A stretch of 64,000 nucleotides of DNA from Gemmatimonadota bacterium (GTDB lineage Bacteria > Latescibacterota > UBA2968 > UBA8231). Below are positions 30,989 to 40,729 of the stretch, piece after piece. Below the pieces are notes generated by a model, which had not been told where the DNA came from, searched no databases, and saw only the letters and a program-made list of their open reading frames with translations. How positions within the stretch are numbered: position 1 is the first letter of the stretch; each line of letters opens with the position of its first letter. The stretch is from contig JABJJN010000018.1 in the NCBI GenBank assembly GCA_018660835.1, forward strand, positions 1-64,000, read 5' to 3'. A program made the position numbers and the translations under genes.

Positions 30989-32284
30989 TCAGTGTGAACG
31001 CAAACGACGCTGCCACGAACGCAGCATCTGCGAAACGCCATGATTCGGCTCTGAGGAAGGTTCGTCCATAGCAACCCAGACCCACAGGGCGACAGCCAGA
31101 AAGAGCGCTGCCGTAACGAAGAAGACAGATCGCAGTCCCCATGTGGTACCGATCCAACTGCCTCCTATTGGTCCAGCCGCCCAGCCGAGGGCCGCTGCAC
31201 TCGACATGATGCCGAAAGCTTTGCCCCGGTCTCTCTCCTCGATAATGCGTGCCACCAGTGCATTCGCAACTGGCCGGATCGCTCCCGTCGCCAGACCGCC
31301 GAAGACAAACAACACGCCGAGCATCATGACTGACTGGGCAAAACCTTGCGCCAAGTGGAAGGCAGCTGCCGCCACCAGACCGCCAACGAGCACAGTCTTG
31401 GGCCCGATTGAGTCGCTGAAGCGCCCCATCACTGCCGAGGACAGCGCCCCCACCAGCCCTCCGGCAGCGAAGATGATACCAGCCACCGAAACGATGTTGC
31501 CGTGCCCGGGACCAGCCAACTGCTGTACAAACAGGGGCACAACCGGCATGATGAAACCGAAAGTAAATGACATGGACGTGACGCTCACGACGAGGATCAC
31601 AAAAGCCTTTATGCCCAGTAACCGCCAAACATCCCGACCCGGCAGGCGATGCCGGGCAGAGGTCTCCACCTGCTGCGAACGCTGAAAGTCTTCACGCACC
31701 CAGATCTGCACGGCGAAGCCGGCGATGATCACGGTGATGCCGCTGTAAAGAAAGCATACCTGGTAGCCGAACTGTTCAATCAACGGACCACCCAGCAGAG
31801 GACCGACAGAAGCACCTAGCATGAAGGCGCCCTGCATCAATCCCAGGGCGAAACCCACGTGAGACCGAGGCGTGGACGTCGAGACCAGCGTCAGGCACGC
31901 GGTCACTGTCCCCGCCAGGGCGCCCTGTATAACACGAGCAACCAACAACTGTTCGACGGTCTGCACATAAGCCATCAGGATCACGGCTATACCACCACCC
32001 AGCATCGATCGAACGACCATGGGTTTGCGGCCATATCGGTCTGCGACTGTTCCCCAGATGGGAGACGAGATGGCCATCGCCAGACCAGCAGCCGTTCCCA
32101 TTCGCCCTGCCCACATCAGTGCCTCATCCAGATCTGCTATGTCAAATTCCTGGACGTAGTATGGCAGGAATGGCTGGACCGCCTGGAAACCTATGATCGC
32201 CATCACCTCCGCCATCCAGAGCGTATAGAAATTCCGGCGCCAGTTGGGGTATGCGGAGTCTGTTTCAGCGCTGGAGCTGGCCAA
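30989..32284 (-). CDS. Major facilitator superfamily transporter (DHA1-like)
   Basis: A 431-residue inner-membrane protein with about 12 hydrophobic segments. The loop 2-3 signature of MFS is visible (GTVADRYGRKPMVVRSMLGG, near residue 80) and its counterpart in the second half (VMGRFSDSIGPKTVLVGG, near 295). The group includes drug and sugar exporters. The gene is 20 bases ahead of the 2-hydroxyacid dehydrogenase and is separated from the kinase operon by a 136-base gap containing a hairpin. Confidence 0.9.
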   Translation of the reverse strand: MASSSAETDSAYPNWRRNFYTLWMAEVMAIIGFQAVQPFLPYYVQEFDIADLDEALMWAGRMGTAAGLAMAISSPIWGTVADRYGRKPMVVRSMLGGGIAVILMAYVQTVEQLLVARVIQGALAGTVTACLTLVSTSTPRSHVGFALGLMQGAFMLGASVGPLLGGPLIEQFGYQVCFLYSGITVIIAGFAVQIWVREDFQRSQQVETSARHRLPGRDVWRLLGIKAFVILVVSVTSMSFTFGFIMPVVPLFVQQLAGPGHGNIVSVAGIIFAAGGLVGALSSAVMGRFSDSIGPKTVLVGGLVAAAAFHLAQGFAQSVMMLGVLFVFGGLATGAIRPVANALVARIIEERDRGKAFGIMSSAAALGWAAGPIGGSWIGTTWGLRSVFFVTAALFLAVALWVWVAMDEPSSEPNHGVSQMLRSWQRRLRSH

Positions 32285-32335
32285 AGTTCGTTCTACAATT
32301 CACACAGAGATTGTTCGGAGGCAAGAACAACAAGA

Positions 32336-32361
32336 GGAGAGAGACCCATAGGTCCCTCTCC
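32336..32361 (-). terminator. Possible terminator after the KDG-kinase-like gene
   Basis: An 11-bp stem with one mismatch (GGAGAGAGACC at 32336-32346 with GGTCCCTCTCC at 32351-32361) and a 4-base loop. On the minus strand a T-rich but interrupted tract follows (TCTTGTTGTTCTTG). It lies in the 136-base gap before the MFS gene. Confidence 0.45.
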
Positions 32362-32420
32362 CCGTACCGTCCTGCATGGCAGTCGTCCAAAAAGTGGTTG
32401 AAGCTCGTCTTGTCTTCGAG

Positions 32421-33554
32421 CTACCGAAGAGCGGATACGCCGCCGCCCTTGATCGCTCGAGCGACCTCCTTTTCCACATCCGCTTGCTTTACCATCGATG
32501 TGTCGCCGATGGTGCCCTGCACCAGGATACCGTGGGCAGCCCCCCATTGCACAGCTTCATCAGCTCCTCGACCATCGAGCAACGCCGCGACCACACCTGA
32601 GGCGAAAGAGTCCCCCCCACCGGTCCGGTCAGCGATCTCCACATTCTCGCGCAAGGCAGCCTGGTGAATCTGGTCTGTTTCGACATCAAAAAGGACAGCG
32701 CCCCAATTGATGCGATCTGCTGACAACGCCCCACGCAATTGTGTGCCGATATACTTGATGTTCGGATAGTCCTTGGCGACCTGCCTCAGCATACCGGTGT
32801 AGATCTTCAGCCACTCGTCAAATGTCGCATTCTGGGGAATCTTCTCCGTCTCATAACCCAGGGCATCGTCAAAGTCATCCTGATTGCCCACAAGAAAGTC
32901 AACGTGAGGCACGATGCCGCGATTGATCTCACGGGCGCGATTCTTGTCGGGCTCGACTTTTGAGCGATAGTTGAGGTCGAATGAACGCCCGGCACCGTAT
33001 TCACCGGCTTTGGTCATCGCTTCCAGCGCGAGATCCGCCGTCTTCTGCGACAGCAACGTGTAGATACCACCTGTACTGAACCAGCGAGTCCCCTGGGCAC
33101 TACCGAACAGTTGATCCCAGTCTACGTCACCGGGTCCCACTTCACGGACAGGTGTGTGGGCTCGATAGTATTCGGTCACCGACGGCAGGACACCTTTCCC
33201 CGCCCAGGTGAAATTGATGCCATTGTGCAGCGTCCCTTTGCCATCAGTCGCAAACTCACCCTTGCCTGAGTTGTTGAACCAGATCAAGTGAGATGTATCG
33301 ACACCGGCTTCGCGCAGCTGATTTTCGATATTCCGACCAATCCCGTCGTCGACAAGAGCCGTCACCACAGCCGTACGCAGACCAAAGCAGTAACTGAGTC
33401 CCTCACTGACATTGGTCTCACCACCGCCATGCCAGATCCGTGCTGTCCGCGCCCTCGCCGTCGGTACCGCCCCGGGGTCAATTCTCATCATCACTTCCCC
33501 GAGCGAGATCGCATCATAACGCGTCTCTGTCGGTGATTTCAACGTCAAGGCCAT
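32421..33554 (-). CDS. kdgK: PfkB-family sugar kinase (2-keto-3-deoxygluconate kinase-like)
   Basis: A 377-residue ribokinase-family protein. ISLGEVMMRIDPGAVPTARA opens the family fold, GGGETNVSEGLSYCFGLRTAVVT is PfkB signature 1, and the catalytic Asp with anion hole is in DRTGGGDSFASGVVAALL (the usual GAGD is GGGD). Family knowledge: KDG kinase makes 2-keto-3-deoxy-6-phosphogluconate for the Entner-Doudoroff route. That fits the enolase-superfamily dehydratase-like genes at 43739 and 56497. AAAGGAACATTC precedes the ATG. It is 26 bases after the TrpB2 stop, so it may share its transcript. The exact sugar acid is not provable from sequence alone. Confidence 0.82.
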   Translation of the reverse strand: MALTLKSPTETRYDAISLGEVMMRIDPGAVPTARARTARIWHGGGETNVSEGLSYCFGLRTAVVTALVDDGIGRNIENQLREAGVDTSHLIWFNNSGKGEFATDGKGTLHNGINFTWAGKGVLPSVTEYYRAHTPVREVGPGDVDWDQLFGSAQGTRWFSTGGIYTLLSQKTADLALEAMTKAGEYGAGRSFDLNYRSKVEPDKNRAREINRGIVPHVDFLVGNQDDFDDALGYETEKIPQNATFDEWLKIYTGMLRQVAKDYPNIKYIGTQLRGALSADRINWGAVLFDVETDQIHQAALRENVEIADRTGGGDSFASGVVAALLDGRGADEAVQWGAAHGILVQGTIGDTSMVKQADVEKEVARAIKGGGVSALR

Positions 33555-33580
33555 GAATGTTCCTTTCTTGGGTCCATTGC

Positions 33581-34951
33581 TTACATCGTGGGGAGCTCAG
33601 AGAGCTCTTTCATATTTTCATCGAGCATCTGGCCGGTGAACTCATGTTTCTCAAGATCTCCGGCGAAGTATGCGGCATAGGCAGCCATGTCGAAGTGTCC
33701 ATGGCCGCACAGATTGAAGGCGATGACCTGCTCTTCTCCCGTCTCGCGACAACGAATCGCCTCGTCCACCGCCCCTTTGATCACATGGTTCGCCTCTGGC
33801 GCCGGCACAATGCCTTCGCTACGAGCAAACTGCACCCCCGCTTCAAAGCATTCCAACTGTTGGTATGCCTTGGCCTCAAGGTGGTTGCCCTGTAGCAGGT
33901 GACTCACCAGCGGTGCGGCTCCGTGGTATCGCAGACCACCGGCATGGACAGGTGCGGGGACGAATCCATGTCCGAGGGTATGCATTGGCATCAATGGTGT
34001 CATCCCCACAGCATCGCCGAAATCGTAGCGATACTCCCCCTTTGTGAGAGTCGGACAAGATGCGGGCTCACAAGCAACAATCCGCAGATCATCCTTGTCG
34101 TGGTCCAGCCGGTGGCGCATGAAAGGAAAGGCGAATCCGGCAAAGTTGGAGCCACCACCGAAACAACCTACTGCAACATCTGGCAGAGCCTCACCCGCCT
34201 TCTGCAACTGTAGTTCAGCCTCCATGCCGATCACCGTCTGGTGCAACAGAACATGATTCAGAACAGATCCCAAGGCATAGTGCGTATCCTCTCGGGAAGC
34301 TGCATCTTCTATCGCCTCGGAGATGGCGATGCCAAGAGACCCGGGTGAGTCAGGATCCTGCGCCAGAATCTGCCGACCTGCTTCGGTCTGCGTTGAGGGA
34401 CTGGCGACCACGGTACCTCCATAGGTTTCAATGATCGCTTTCCGGTAGGGCTTCTGATCAAAACTGATCTTGACCATGTACACCATGCACTCCAGATCAA
34501 ACAGTCCACACGCGAAAGACAGAGCCGTTCCCCACTGACCTGCTCCGGTCTCTGTGGCGATTCGCTTGATCCCCTCCTCGCGATTGTAGAAAGCCTGCGC
34601 CACAGCCGTGTTGGGCTTGTGGCTTCCAGAGGGACTCACGCCCTCCCACTTGTAGTAGATGCGAGCAGGGGTCTTGAGAGCCTTCTCCAACCTTCGGGCC
34701 CGATACAGGGGCGAAGGTCGCCACAGGGCATACACGGATCGGACTTCATCCGGGATCTCGATCCAACGTTCCTGCGACACCTCCTGCTCGATCAATGCCG
34801 CCGGGAACAGCGGCGCCAGATCCTCAGGGCCGATCGGTTCCCGCGTCCCCGGATGCAGAGCGGGTGGCATCGGTTCGGGCAGGTCAGCCTGGATATTGTA
34901 CCAGGCCTGAGGAATTTCACTTTCATCGAGAAGAATCTTGGTCGATTCCAA
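33581..34951 (-). CDS. trpB: TrpB2-type tryptophan synthase beta chain
   Basis: A 456-residue PLP enzyme longer than TrpB1 (about 400), as usual for TrpB2. It shows [15 protein letters not shown], the PLP Lys in [18 protein letters not shown], the glycine loop [16 protein letters not shown] and [16 protein letters not shown] for PLP phosphate. TrpB2 condenses indole (or alternative nucleophiles) with serine and usually works without TrpA; no trpA or other trp gene is nearby. The neighbours are sugar-related, so a salvage or different beta-replacement role is possible. Confidence 0.92.
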   Translation of the reverse strand: MESTKILLDESEIPQAWYNIQADLPEPMPPALHPGTREPIGPEDLAPLFPAALIEQEVSQERWIEIPDEVRSVYALWRPSPLYRARRLEKALKTPARIYYKWEGVSPSGSHKPNTAVAQAFYNREEGIKRIATETGAGQWGTALSFACGLFDLECMVYMVKISFDQKPYRKAIIETYGGTVVASPSTQTEAGRQILAQDPDSPGSLGIAISEAIEDAASREDTHYALGSVLNHVLLHQTVIGMEAELQLQKAGEALPDVAVGCFGGGSNFAGFAFPFMRHRLDHDKDDLRIVACEPASCPTLTKGEYRYDFGDAVGMTPLMPMHTLGHGFVPAPVHAGGLRYHGAAPLVSHLLQGNHLEAKAYQQLECFEAGVQFARSEGIVPAPEANHVIKGAVDEAIRCRETGEEQVIAFNLCGHGHFDMAAYAAYFAGDLEKHEFTGQMLDENMKELSELPTM

Positions 34952-34993
34952 CTTTCTTCCTCCTTGTTCTCGCCGACAGATGCGATCTTGTGA

Positions 34994-35863
34994 CTACAAG
35001 CCGGCGCCAACTCTGGCTTGTGGTTTGGCAACAGATTTCTCTAGTGACTCCAACACGGCGACGGGACCCAGCATCGTCTCATCGGTCTCAACGGTCTTGC
35101 CCGTCTTGAACATGCGGACAAAGTCTTTGATACCCGTCAGATACATGCTCTCGTCAGTGATGATTTCCTGGTCTATGCGCCCCTTTTCCCCGACAACTGA
35201 GATGTGAAAGGGTGTGCGGCCTTCACCGACGAGATTCATCGTCCCCACGGTGCCTGATTTGAAAAGGATATTGGCACTGTGATTTTGCCCCTTCCCCTTC
35301 ACAATCTGGGTCCTGTAGAAATCGTAGCCTGTCAGGCGCAGGATCATGTCCACCTGATGGATCCCATAGAAGAAGATGCCACCCCACTTGGATCTGATAT
35401 CACAAGGACCAGTAGAGATCACCGTGTAGATCTTACCGAGCTTCGCCACATCCTTCTTCAGCTGTTTGAAAGACGCTTGCTTGGGAAGCGTCGAGAAGGA
35501 GCAGACAGGAACCTTCAATTGCCGTGCCCGAGCAAGAAATTTGCGCCCCTCCGCTCGGCGATAACAGAACGGCTTGTCGATGAAGAGAGGTATTCCTGTT
35601 TCCAGAAAGGGCGTGGCAGCCGGCAGATGATCACGACCATGGCGATGGTCAAAGACGACTGCGTCCACTTCACCGATCATTTCCTCCGCGCGACGCACGA
35701 TGGTGGGAATCTCCCCCCGCTGCGAAGCGTCCTTCGCGTGCCCTGCCGTTTCTCCCCATACGTGAGTTGCTCTGACGCCCGGGATCTTCTTGTCCACATT
35801 CAGTACGCGTGCGATCGCCACGGTGTGGCTGTTTTCCGCTCCGACCATCCCAACTCTCAGCAT
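34994..35863 (-). CDS. Gfo/Idh/MocA-like oxidoreductase
   Basis: A 289-residue protein, shorter than the typical 340-380. MLRVGMVGAENSHTVAIARVL is the Rossmann start with a divergent glycine loop (GAENSH). VDAVVFDHRHGRDHLPAA and FIDKPFCYRRAEG follow; the E of the usual EKP is replaced by D while the Lys-Pro stays. FFYGIHQVDMILRLTGYD contains the C-domain His. Substrate unknown. It lies between TrpB2 (42 bases) and the amidohydrolase (31 bases) in the same direction. Confidence 0.85.
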   Translation of the reverse strand: MLRVGMVGAENSHTVAIARVLNVDKKIPGVRATHVWGETAGHAKDASQRGEIPTIVRRAEEMIGEVDAVVFDHRHGRDHLPAATPFLETGIPLFIDKPFCYRRAEGRKFLARARQLKVPVCSFSTLPKQASFKQLKKDVAKLGKIYTVISTGPCDIRSKWGGIFFYGIHQVDMILRLTGYDFYRTQIVKGKGQNHSANILFKSGTVGTMNLVGEGRTPFHISVVGEKGRIDQEIITDESMYLTGIKDFVRMFKTGKTVETDETMLGPVAVLESLEKSVAKPQARVGAGL

Positions 35864-35894
35864 ATCTGTCTCTCTCTATTGCACGAACGATCCC

Positions 35895-36758
35895 TTAGTC
35901 ATTGAAGGACCAAAGGCGAAGTGCTGTCTTGCCCAGAACCCACTCCAGGTCCTGTTCAGCAATGAATTTCATTTCGTCCCGGACGACGGCAAGGGTTTGT
36001 CCGTACTCAGCCTTGCCAAGACATACGGGCCAATCCGTCCCCCACATGATGCGTTGTGCACCAAAAGCCTGATATACAGCCTCAGCCAAGGGGTGCGTGT
36101 CCGCCCAGGGATACGATTCGTTTGAAATCGACCACGTATGGCTGATTTTCACGTAGACGCGCTCAAAACGTGAGAGGTCTGTCAGAATCTTGCGTCCCGC
36201 CAGATCGTCAGGTTCGCAGTCTGCCATGTGGTCGATCACCACGTCGAGGTCCGGATACTTCTCCAGACGGCGTGCCAGATCTTCAAGGCGAGGCGGACGC
36301 GTCAACAGCAACAGGGGCACCTTCAGTGCCTCCGCTCGTGCAAAGACAGGATCCATCAGTTCATCGTTGGTAAACCAGTCACCTGCTTCGCCAACGGCAG
36401 GACTCAGACGCACGCCGTGGATGCCGCCGCCCTCCACCCAGGCACTTAGATGATCAGCTGCAGCGGGATCTTCGGGGTTGATGCGCCCGACACCCATCAG
36501 ACGCTCCGGATATCGCTTCACACAGTCGACGACGTAGCTGTTGTCCCATCGATAGGAGATCACCTGCACGAGCACGGTGCGCTCGATACCATGAGCATCC
36601 ATCAGCTCCAACAGCATCTCGGCGCTGCGGTCTTCACTCGGTGGATTCGCAGTCTCGGCAGGCCAGGGGAAGGCTGGGTCATTCAGCCAGACATGTACAT
36701 GAGGGTCGACGATCACCAGATCAGATCCTTCGGCCAACTGGCCAGTGTAGAGGCTCAA
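35895..36758 (-). CDS. Amidohydrolase 2 family metal hydrolase/lactonase
   Basis: A 287-residue TIM-barrel metal hydrolase. Metal motifs: VDPHVHVWL (His-x-His, about residues 19-21), VVIDHMADCEPDD, VKISHTWSIS and GTDWPVCLG (final metal Asp near residue 247). Relatives include L-fuconolactone and 4-sulfomuconolactone hydrolases and decarboxylases. With the dehydrogenase beside it, it may open sugar lactones. It is the first gene of this minus-strand run and divergent from the D-aminoacylase at 36916. Confidence 0.88.
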   Translation of the reverse strand: MSLYTGQLAEGSDLVIVDPHVHVWLNDPAFPWPAETANPPSEDRSAEMLLELMDAHGIERTVLVQVISYRWDNSYVVDCVKRYPERLMGVGRINPEDPAAADHLSAWVEGGGIHGVRLSPAVGEAGDWFTNDELMDPVFARAEALKVPLLLLTRPPRLEDLARRLEKYPDLDVVIDHMADCEPDDLAGRKILTDLSRFERVYVKISHTWSISNESYPWADTHPLAEAVYQAFGAQRIMWGTDWPVCLGKAEYGQTLAVVRDEMKFIAEQDLEWVLGKTALRLWSFND

Positions 36759-36915
36759 GAGATTTCGTCGTCATATACAAAGCCCCAGTGCTCTCATTCT
36801 GTCAAACAGCAGCACCTACCTCCAAAGCAGTACCCGGAGTTCACCTTGCCGAGGCTGTTAAGCGGGGATACCTTGCCCTGCTCGCCAGCACTGCACATCC
36901 TCACGGGATCCCTCA

Positions 36916-38481
36916 ATGTTCGACTTGATACTCGCCAACGGCACTGTGATCGACGGCACGGGCGGCAAACGCCGCAAAGCCGATGTCGGCCTTACCGGTG
37001 ACCGTATTACGGCCATCGACAACGACCTGGCTACCGCCCAAGCCAAGCAGCGTCTCGATATTTCAGATCGCGTCGTAGCGCCTGGCTTTGTCGACGTTCA
37101 CAACCACTCCGATGCGTGGCTGCTAAAAACAACGAATCTCGAGCCGAAGACGGCGCAAGGTTTCACCACAGAGGTCATCATGGCGGACGGGATCTCGTAT
37201 GCGCCCGTGAATGCGACGACGGCCCCGCACTGGATCTACTACTTACGCTCGTTGAATGCGCTGAATTTCGACGAATACGATGGCTGGACGAGCTTCAGCG
37301 ACTATCTCAATAAGCTCGATCGGCGCTCGGCACAGAATGTGATCAGCCATCTACCCTACGCCAATGTCAAAGCCATGGCCGCCGGCTGGGGCCGACAGGT
37401 GCCAGATGACTTCCAGATGGAGCGCATGCGCGCCGACGTACTCAAGGGAATGGAGGAAGGCGCTGTCGGCGTCTCCACGGGAATCGACTACATCTCGCAG
37501 TGCTTCTCGACCACGGATGAGTTGGTTGAGGCGTGTGAACCCATGGCGCCTTTTGGTGGTTTGTATGTCACCCATGTGCGCTATCGCAAGACAACACTGG
37601 GTGGTGTGAAGGAGGCGGTGGAAATTGGCAAACGCGCCGGTGTCCCCGTGCACATTTCGCATCTAAAAGGCACAACCCCCGAAATGTCGGCTGAGTTGTT
37701 CGACTACATCGACAACACTGCACGCAAGGAAGTGGACTTCTCTTTCGATGTATATCCGTATTTGCCGGGCTCTACGATGCTCAATTTCCTGCTTCCCTAT
37801 AACGTTTGGGAGCAAGGTCCACTCGGCGTGTTACCGCAATTGGTGAATCCCGACGTGCGACGCGAGTTCGGCCGCAACATGGCAGCGTTAGATCTGAGCC
37901 ATATCCACATTGCCTGGCTACCGGGTAGCGACAATGCTCACCACATCGGCCGGTTGCTGTCTGACTACGTTGAGGACACGGGCAAGACGCCCGAAGACGC
38001 GCTGTGTGATCTTCTCATAGAGGAGAATCTCGCCGTCTTGCTCGTATTCCATCACGGCGACGACAGTTTGATCCATCCATGGTTGGCCCATGATTGTTAT
38101 CTAATGGGGACGGACGGCATCCACTTCCCTGATGGCAAGGTACATCCGCGGATGTATGGTTCAGCACCTCGAGTGCTGGGTCCCTGTGTCCGCGACCACA
38201 AACTGTTCTCGCTGGAAGAAGCGGTGGCAAAACTGAGTGATCGACCCGCGCGTCGTTTCGGCTGCAAAAATCGCGGCCAGATCCAGGAGGGTTGGTTTGC
38301 CGACCTCGTCATCTTCGATGCAGAAACCGTGGCGGACCGTGCAACCTATGAGGAGCCTCGACAACTGCCCGCAGGGATTGATCATGTTCTGGTGAATGGA
38401 GTCCCAGTCATTCGTCAGGGCCATGCTGTCGATGATCTACCCGACTCCCCCCCAGGCCGTGCCCTGCGCTTCAACCAGTAA
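36916..38481 (+). CDS. N-acyl-D-amino-acid deacylase-type amidohydrolase
   Basis: A 521-residue amidohydrolase-3 family protein. DLILANGTVIDGTGGKRRKA starts the beta-sandwich, GFVDVHNHSDAWLL holds the His-x-His metal ligands, and GVSTGIDY, HISHLKGT and HHGDDSLIHPWL carry further ligands; GQIQEGWFADLVIFD closes the composite domain. Length and motifs match D-aminoacylases and related dihydroorotase-like enzymes acting on N-acylated D-amino acids or cyclic amides. No signal peptide. The neighbouring Ldh_2 dehydrogenase starts 32 bases later and may be co-transcribed. Confidence 0.9.
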   Translation: MFDLILANGTVIDGTGGKRRKADVGLTGDRITAIDNDLATAQAKQRLDISDRVVAPGFVDVHNHSDAWLLKTTNLEPKTAQGFTTEVIMADGISYAPVNATTAPHWIYYLRSLNALNFDEYDGWTSFSDYLNKLDRRSAQNVISHLPYANVKAMAAGWGRQVPDDFQMERMRADVLKGMEEGAVGVSTGIDYISQCFSTTDELVEACEPMAPFGGLYVTHVRYRKTTLGGVKEAVEIGKRAGVPVHISHLKGTTPEMSAELFDYIDNTARKEVDFSFDVYPYLPGSTMLNFLLPYNVWEQGPLGVLPQLVNPDVRREFGRNMAALDLSHIHIAWLPGSDNAHHIGRLLSDYVEDTGKTPEDALCDLLIEENLAVLLVFHHGDDSLIHPWLAHDCYLMGTDGIHFPDGKVHPRMYGSAPRVLGPCVRDHKLFSLEEAVAKLSDRPARRFGCKNRGQIQEGWFADLVIFDAETVADRATYEEPRQLPAGIDHVLVNGVPVIRQGHAVDDLPDSPPGRALRFNQ

Positions 38482-38513
38482 CTCTAACCAGTAATCTGTG
38501 AGACACTTAAAGC

Positions 38514-39527
38514 ATGAATCGCCCGCCAGAGGATTTCGTACGCGTAGATGCAGACGTTCTGCAATCCTTCAGCAGCCAATGCCTGGAGCGTGCCGGCCTG
38601 CTCCCTGAACATGCCGATCAGTTGGCTCGACTACTGGTCAACTCCGATCTACGTGGAGTGGTCTCGCACGGTACACGGGCACTGACGGGATACTGCCGAA
38701 CCGTATCCCAGGAGCGCGTCAATACGCGGCCGGATATCACCATTGTACAGGAAACCGACACGTCCATCCTGCTCGATGGCGATGGATCCCTTGGTTACGC
38801 CCCGACGATGCAACTGACTGAAGCCTGTATCATCAAGGCAAAGCAGAAGGGCGTCGCCGTTGGCGCTGCGCAGGGCATCGGCCACTATGGCTCAGCGGGT
38901 CACTACGTACGGCGCGCCATGGAGGAAGACCTGATCGGCTTCTGCGTGCAGGGAGCCTATCCCCAGTACTATCCGTCGAATGAGGGCAGGCGTGCCGCCA
39001 AATACGGCAATCCCCCTCTGTGCTTCGGCCTGCCCGCCTCCCAGGACGAAGCACCGCTGATTCTTGATGGGGCCACCTGCATCCTGGCGGACTATCAGAA
39101 TGGCGAGGAATTCGAAGAACTCGAGAAAATGATCCCCGCCGCATTCTTCAAGTCTATGGGATACACCGCCGTGGGTACTGCTTTGGGCGGCGCCTTCGTG
39201 GGCCAGGCATCGGAACGGGCGAAGCAGATCCATGAGCGTTGGCCCGGTGCGCGCCTGGGCGCGATGATCTGGCTCATGGATGCGGGACTCTTCGCGCCTG
39301 TCGCACAGGTCAAAGATGCGATCACACAGATGTCGACATTGGCTGCCGAACAGATGATACCTGTCGGAGATTACGACGAGGTCCTGTTACCAGGCGGGGT
39401 GGAGCACCAGCTCGAGAAAACGTACAGGGAAGAGGGCATCAAGATCGGCGCCGAACAGGAAGATCGCCTCAGAGAACTCGCTGAGGAATTCTCTGTGGAG
39501 ATGCCCTGGCGCCGTAGCGAGTCCTAG
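38514..39527 (+). CDS. Malate/L-lactate dehydrogenase family (Ldh_2) oxidoreductase
   Basis: A 337-residue protein with the distinct Ldh_2 fold, not a Rossmann enzyme: FVRVDADVLQSFSSQCLERA, NSDLRGVVSHGTRALTGYC (with the active-site His), and GAAQGIGHYGSAGHYVRRAM. Members oxidise L-lactate, malate, sulfolactate, ureidoglycolate or 2,3-diketogulonate. It follows the deacylase gene closely and its stop overlaps the stop of the CoA transferase on the other strand by 4 bases. The specific substrate cannot be read off. Confidence 0.88.
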   Translation: MNRPPEDFVRVDADVLQSFSSQCLERAGLLPEHADQLARLLVNSDLRGVVSHGTRALTGYCRTVSQERVNTRPDITIVQETDTSILLDGDGSLGYAPTMQLTEACIIKAKQKGVAVGAAQGIGHYGSAGHYVRRAMEEDLIGFCVQGAYPQYYPSNEGRRAAKYGNPPLCFGLPASQDEAPLILDGATCILADYQNGEEFEELEKMIPAAFFKSMGYTAVGTALGGAFVGQASERAKQIHERWPGARLGAMIWLMDAGLFAPVAQVKDAITQMSTLAAEQMIPVGDYDEVLLPGGVEHQLEKTYREEGIKIGAEQEDRLRELAEEFSVEMPWRRSES

Positions 39528-40729
39528 ATGACTCCGGACGCACGTAGCTTCGACAATTCAGCCCCGTCGAGTCCCAGCCACTGAGCCAGGATGTCTGATG
39601 TGTGCTCCCCCAGTGCAGGCGCAGGACGTATCTCGGCGGTCGTCGCGGAGGAAAACTTGAGGGGAGGCCCGGGCACACGAACGTCAACGTCACCCTCCCT
39701 TTGTGTCCGAATCATCTGTCGCGCCTGCAGATGCGGATCGGCTACGACATCAGCGATATCATTCACGGGCCCACAGGGTACCCCTGCCGCCTCCAGGTGC
39801 TGCTGCCAGTGCGCGGTGGGCTCGGCGACAAAGGCGGCTGCCAATTCCTCCTCAAGGGCAGTATGGTGTTCGGTGCGACCGGCGTTGTCAGCAAAACGTG
39901 CATCCTGCGCCAAGTCAGAGCGCCCCAATACGTCACACAGTTTTTGCCACAGGCGATCGTTGCCCGCTGCGATCACAACATACCCATCTACGGTGGCAAA
40001 GAACTGAAAGGGCGTAATCGTCGGGTGCCGTGATCCCAAGGGTCCTGGCGTCACGCCCTCCACGTCGAAGCGTGCGATCGCATTCTCCAGCAGTGCGACC
40101 TGACAATCAAGCATCGATACGTCGACATGCTCACCTTTTCCTGTCTCGCGTGCTCGTGCAAGACAAGCAAGAATTCCGATAACGGAAAACAGGGCCGCAT
40201 TGAGATCTGCTGTGGACGAACCCACACGAACGGGCGGTTGACCCGGTAATCCCGTAATCGATGCTAAGCCACTCATGGCCTGCACAATCACGTCGTAAGC
40301 AGGCCGGTGGGCGTAGGGGCCCGTCTGCCCAAAGCCTGAGACCGACGCATAGACAATGCGTGGACTGCGCGCCGACACCTGCTCGTATCCGAGCCCAAAG
40401 CGATCCATACTCCCCGGGCGAAAATTCTCTACCAGGACATCTACCTGCTCTGCCATCCGCAATGCCAGATCGCGTCCTGCCTCTGTGCGCAGGTCGATGG
40501 TGACAGATTGCTTGCCTCTGTTCACGGATAGGAAATAGGCCGACCGTCGATCCCCCACGAAGGGACCGAAACCGCGTGAGTCGTCGCCCTGTCCGGGTAG
40601 TTCCACCTTGACGACCTCGGCACCTAGATCGGCCATCACCATCGTTGCAAAAGGGCCGGCAAGGACGCGGGTGAAATCAAGGACGCGAATCCCGGAAAGA
40701 AGTGGATCCGTGCGCGAGCCCTGACTCAT
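39524..40729 (-). CDS. CaiB/BaiF-type (family III) CoA transferase
   Basis: A 401-residue protein starting MSQGSRTDPLLSGIRVLDFTRVLAGPFATM. VVKVELPGQGDDSRGFGPF and the catalytic Asp in GPYAHRPAYDVIVQAMSGL (about residue 165) identify a family III CoA transferase that moves CoA between carboxylates. DVSMLDCQVALLENAIARF and the C-terminal PALGEHTSDILAQWLG are also typical. Its start overlaps the stop of the GHMP kinase gene by 4 bases. The acyl group is unknown. Confidence 0.92.
   Translation of the reverse strand: MSQGSRTDPLLSGIRVLDFTRVLAGPFATMVMADLGAEVVKVELPGQGDDSRGFGPFVGDRRSAYFLSVNRGKQSVTIDLRTEAGRDLALRMAEQVDVLVENFRPGSMDRFGLGYEQVSARSPRIVYASVSGFGQTGPYAHRPAYDVIVQAMSGLASITGLPGQPPVRVGSSTADLNAALFSVIGILACLARARETGKGEHVDVSMLDCQVALLENAIARFDVEGVTPGPLGSRHPTITPFQFFATVDGYVVIAAGNDRLWQKLCDVLGRSDLAQDARFADNAGRTEHHTALEEELAAAFVAEPTAHWQQHLEAAGVPCGPVNDIADVVADPHLQARQMIRTQREGDVDVRVPGPPLKFSSATTAEIRPAPALGEHTSDILAQWLGLDGAELSKLRASGVI

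Noticed and set aside
30969..31628. N-terminal extension of the 2-hydroxyacid dehydrogenase frame
   Set aside because: It runs through the MFS gene in another frame and shows no dehydrogenase similarity; the ATG at 30968 gives a normal protein.
36759..36915. Promoter with TTGACA and TATATG in the divergent gap at the amidohydrolase
   Set aside because: The spacing is 22 bases, too long for a sigma70 promoter.
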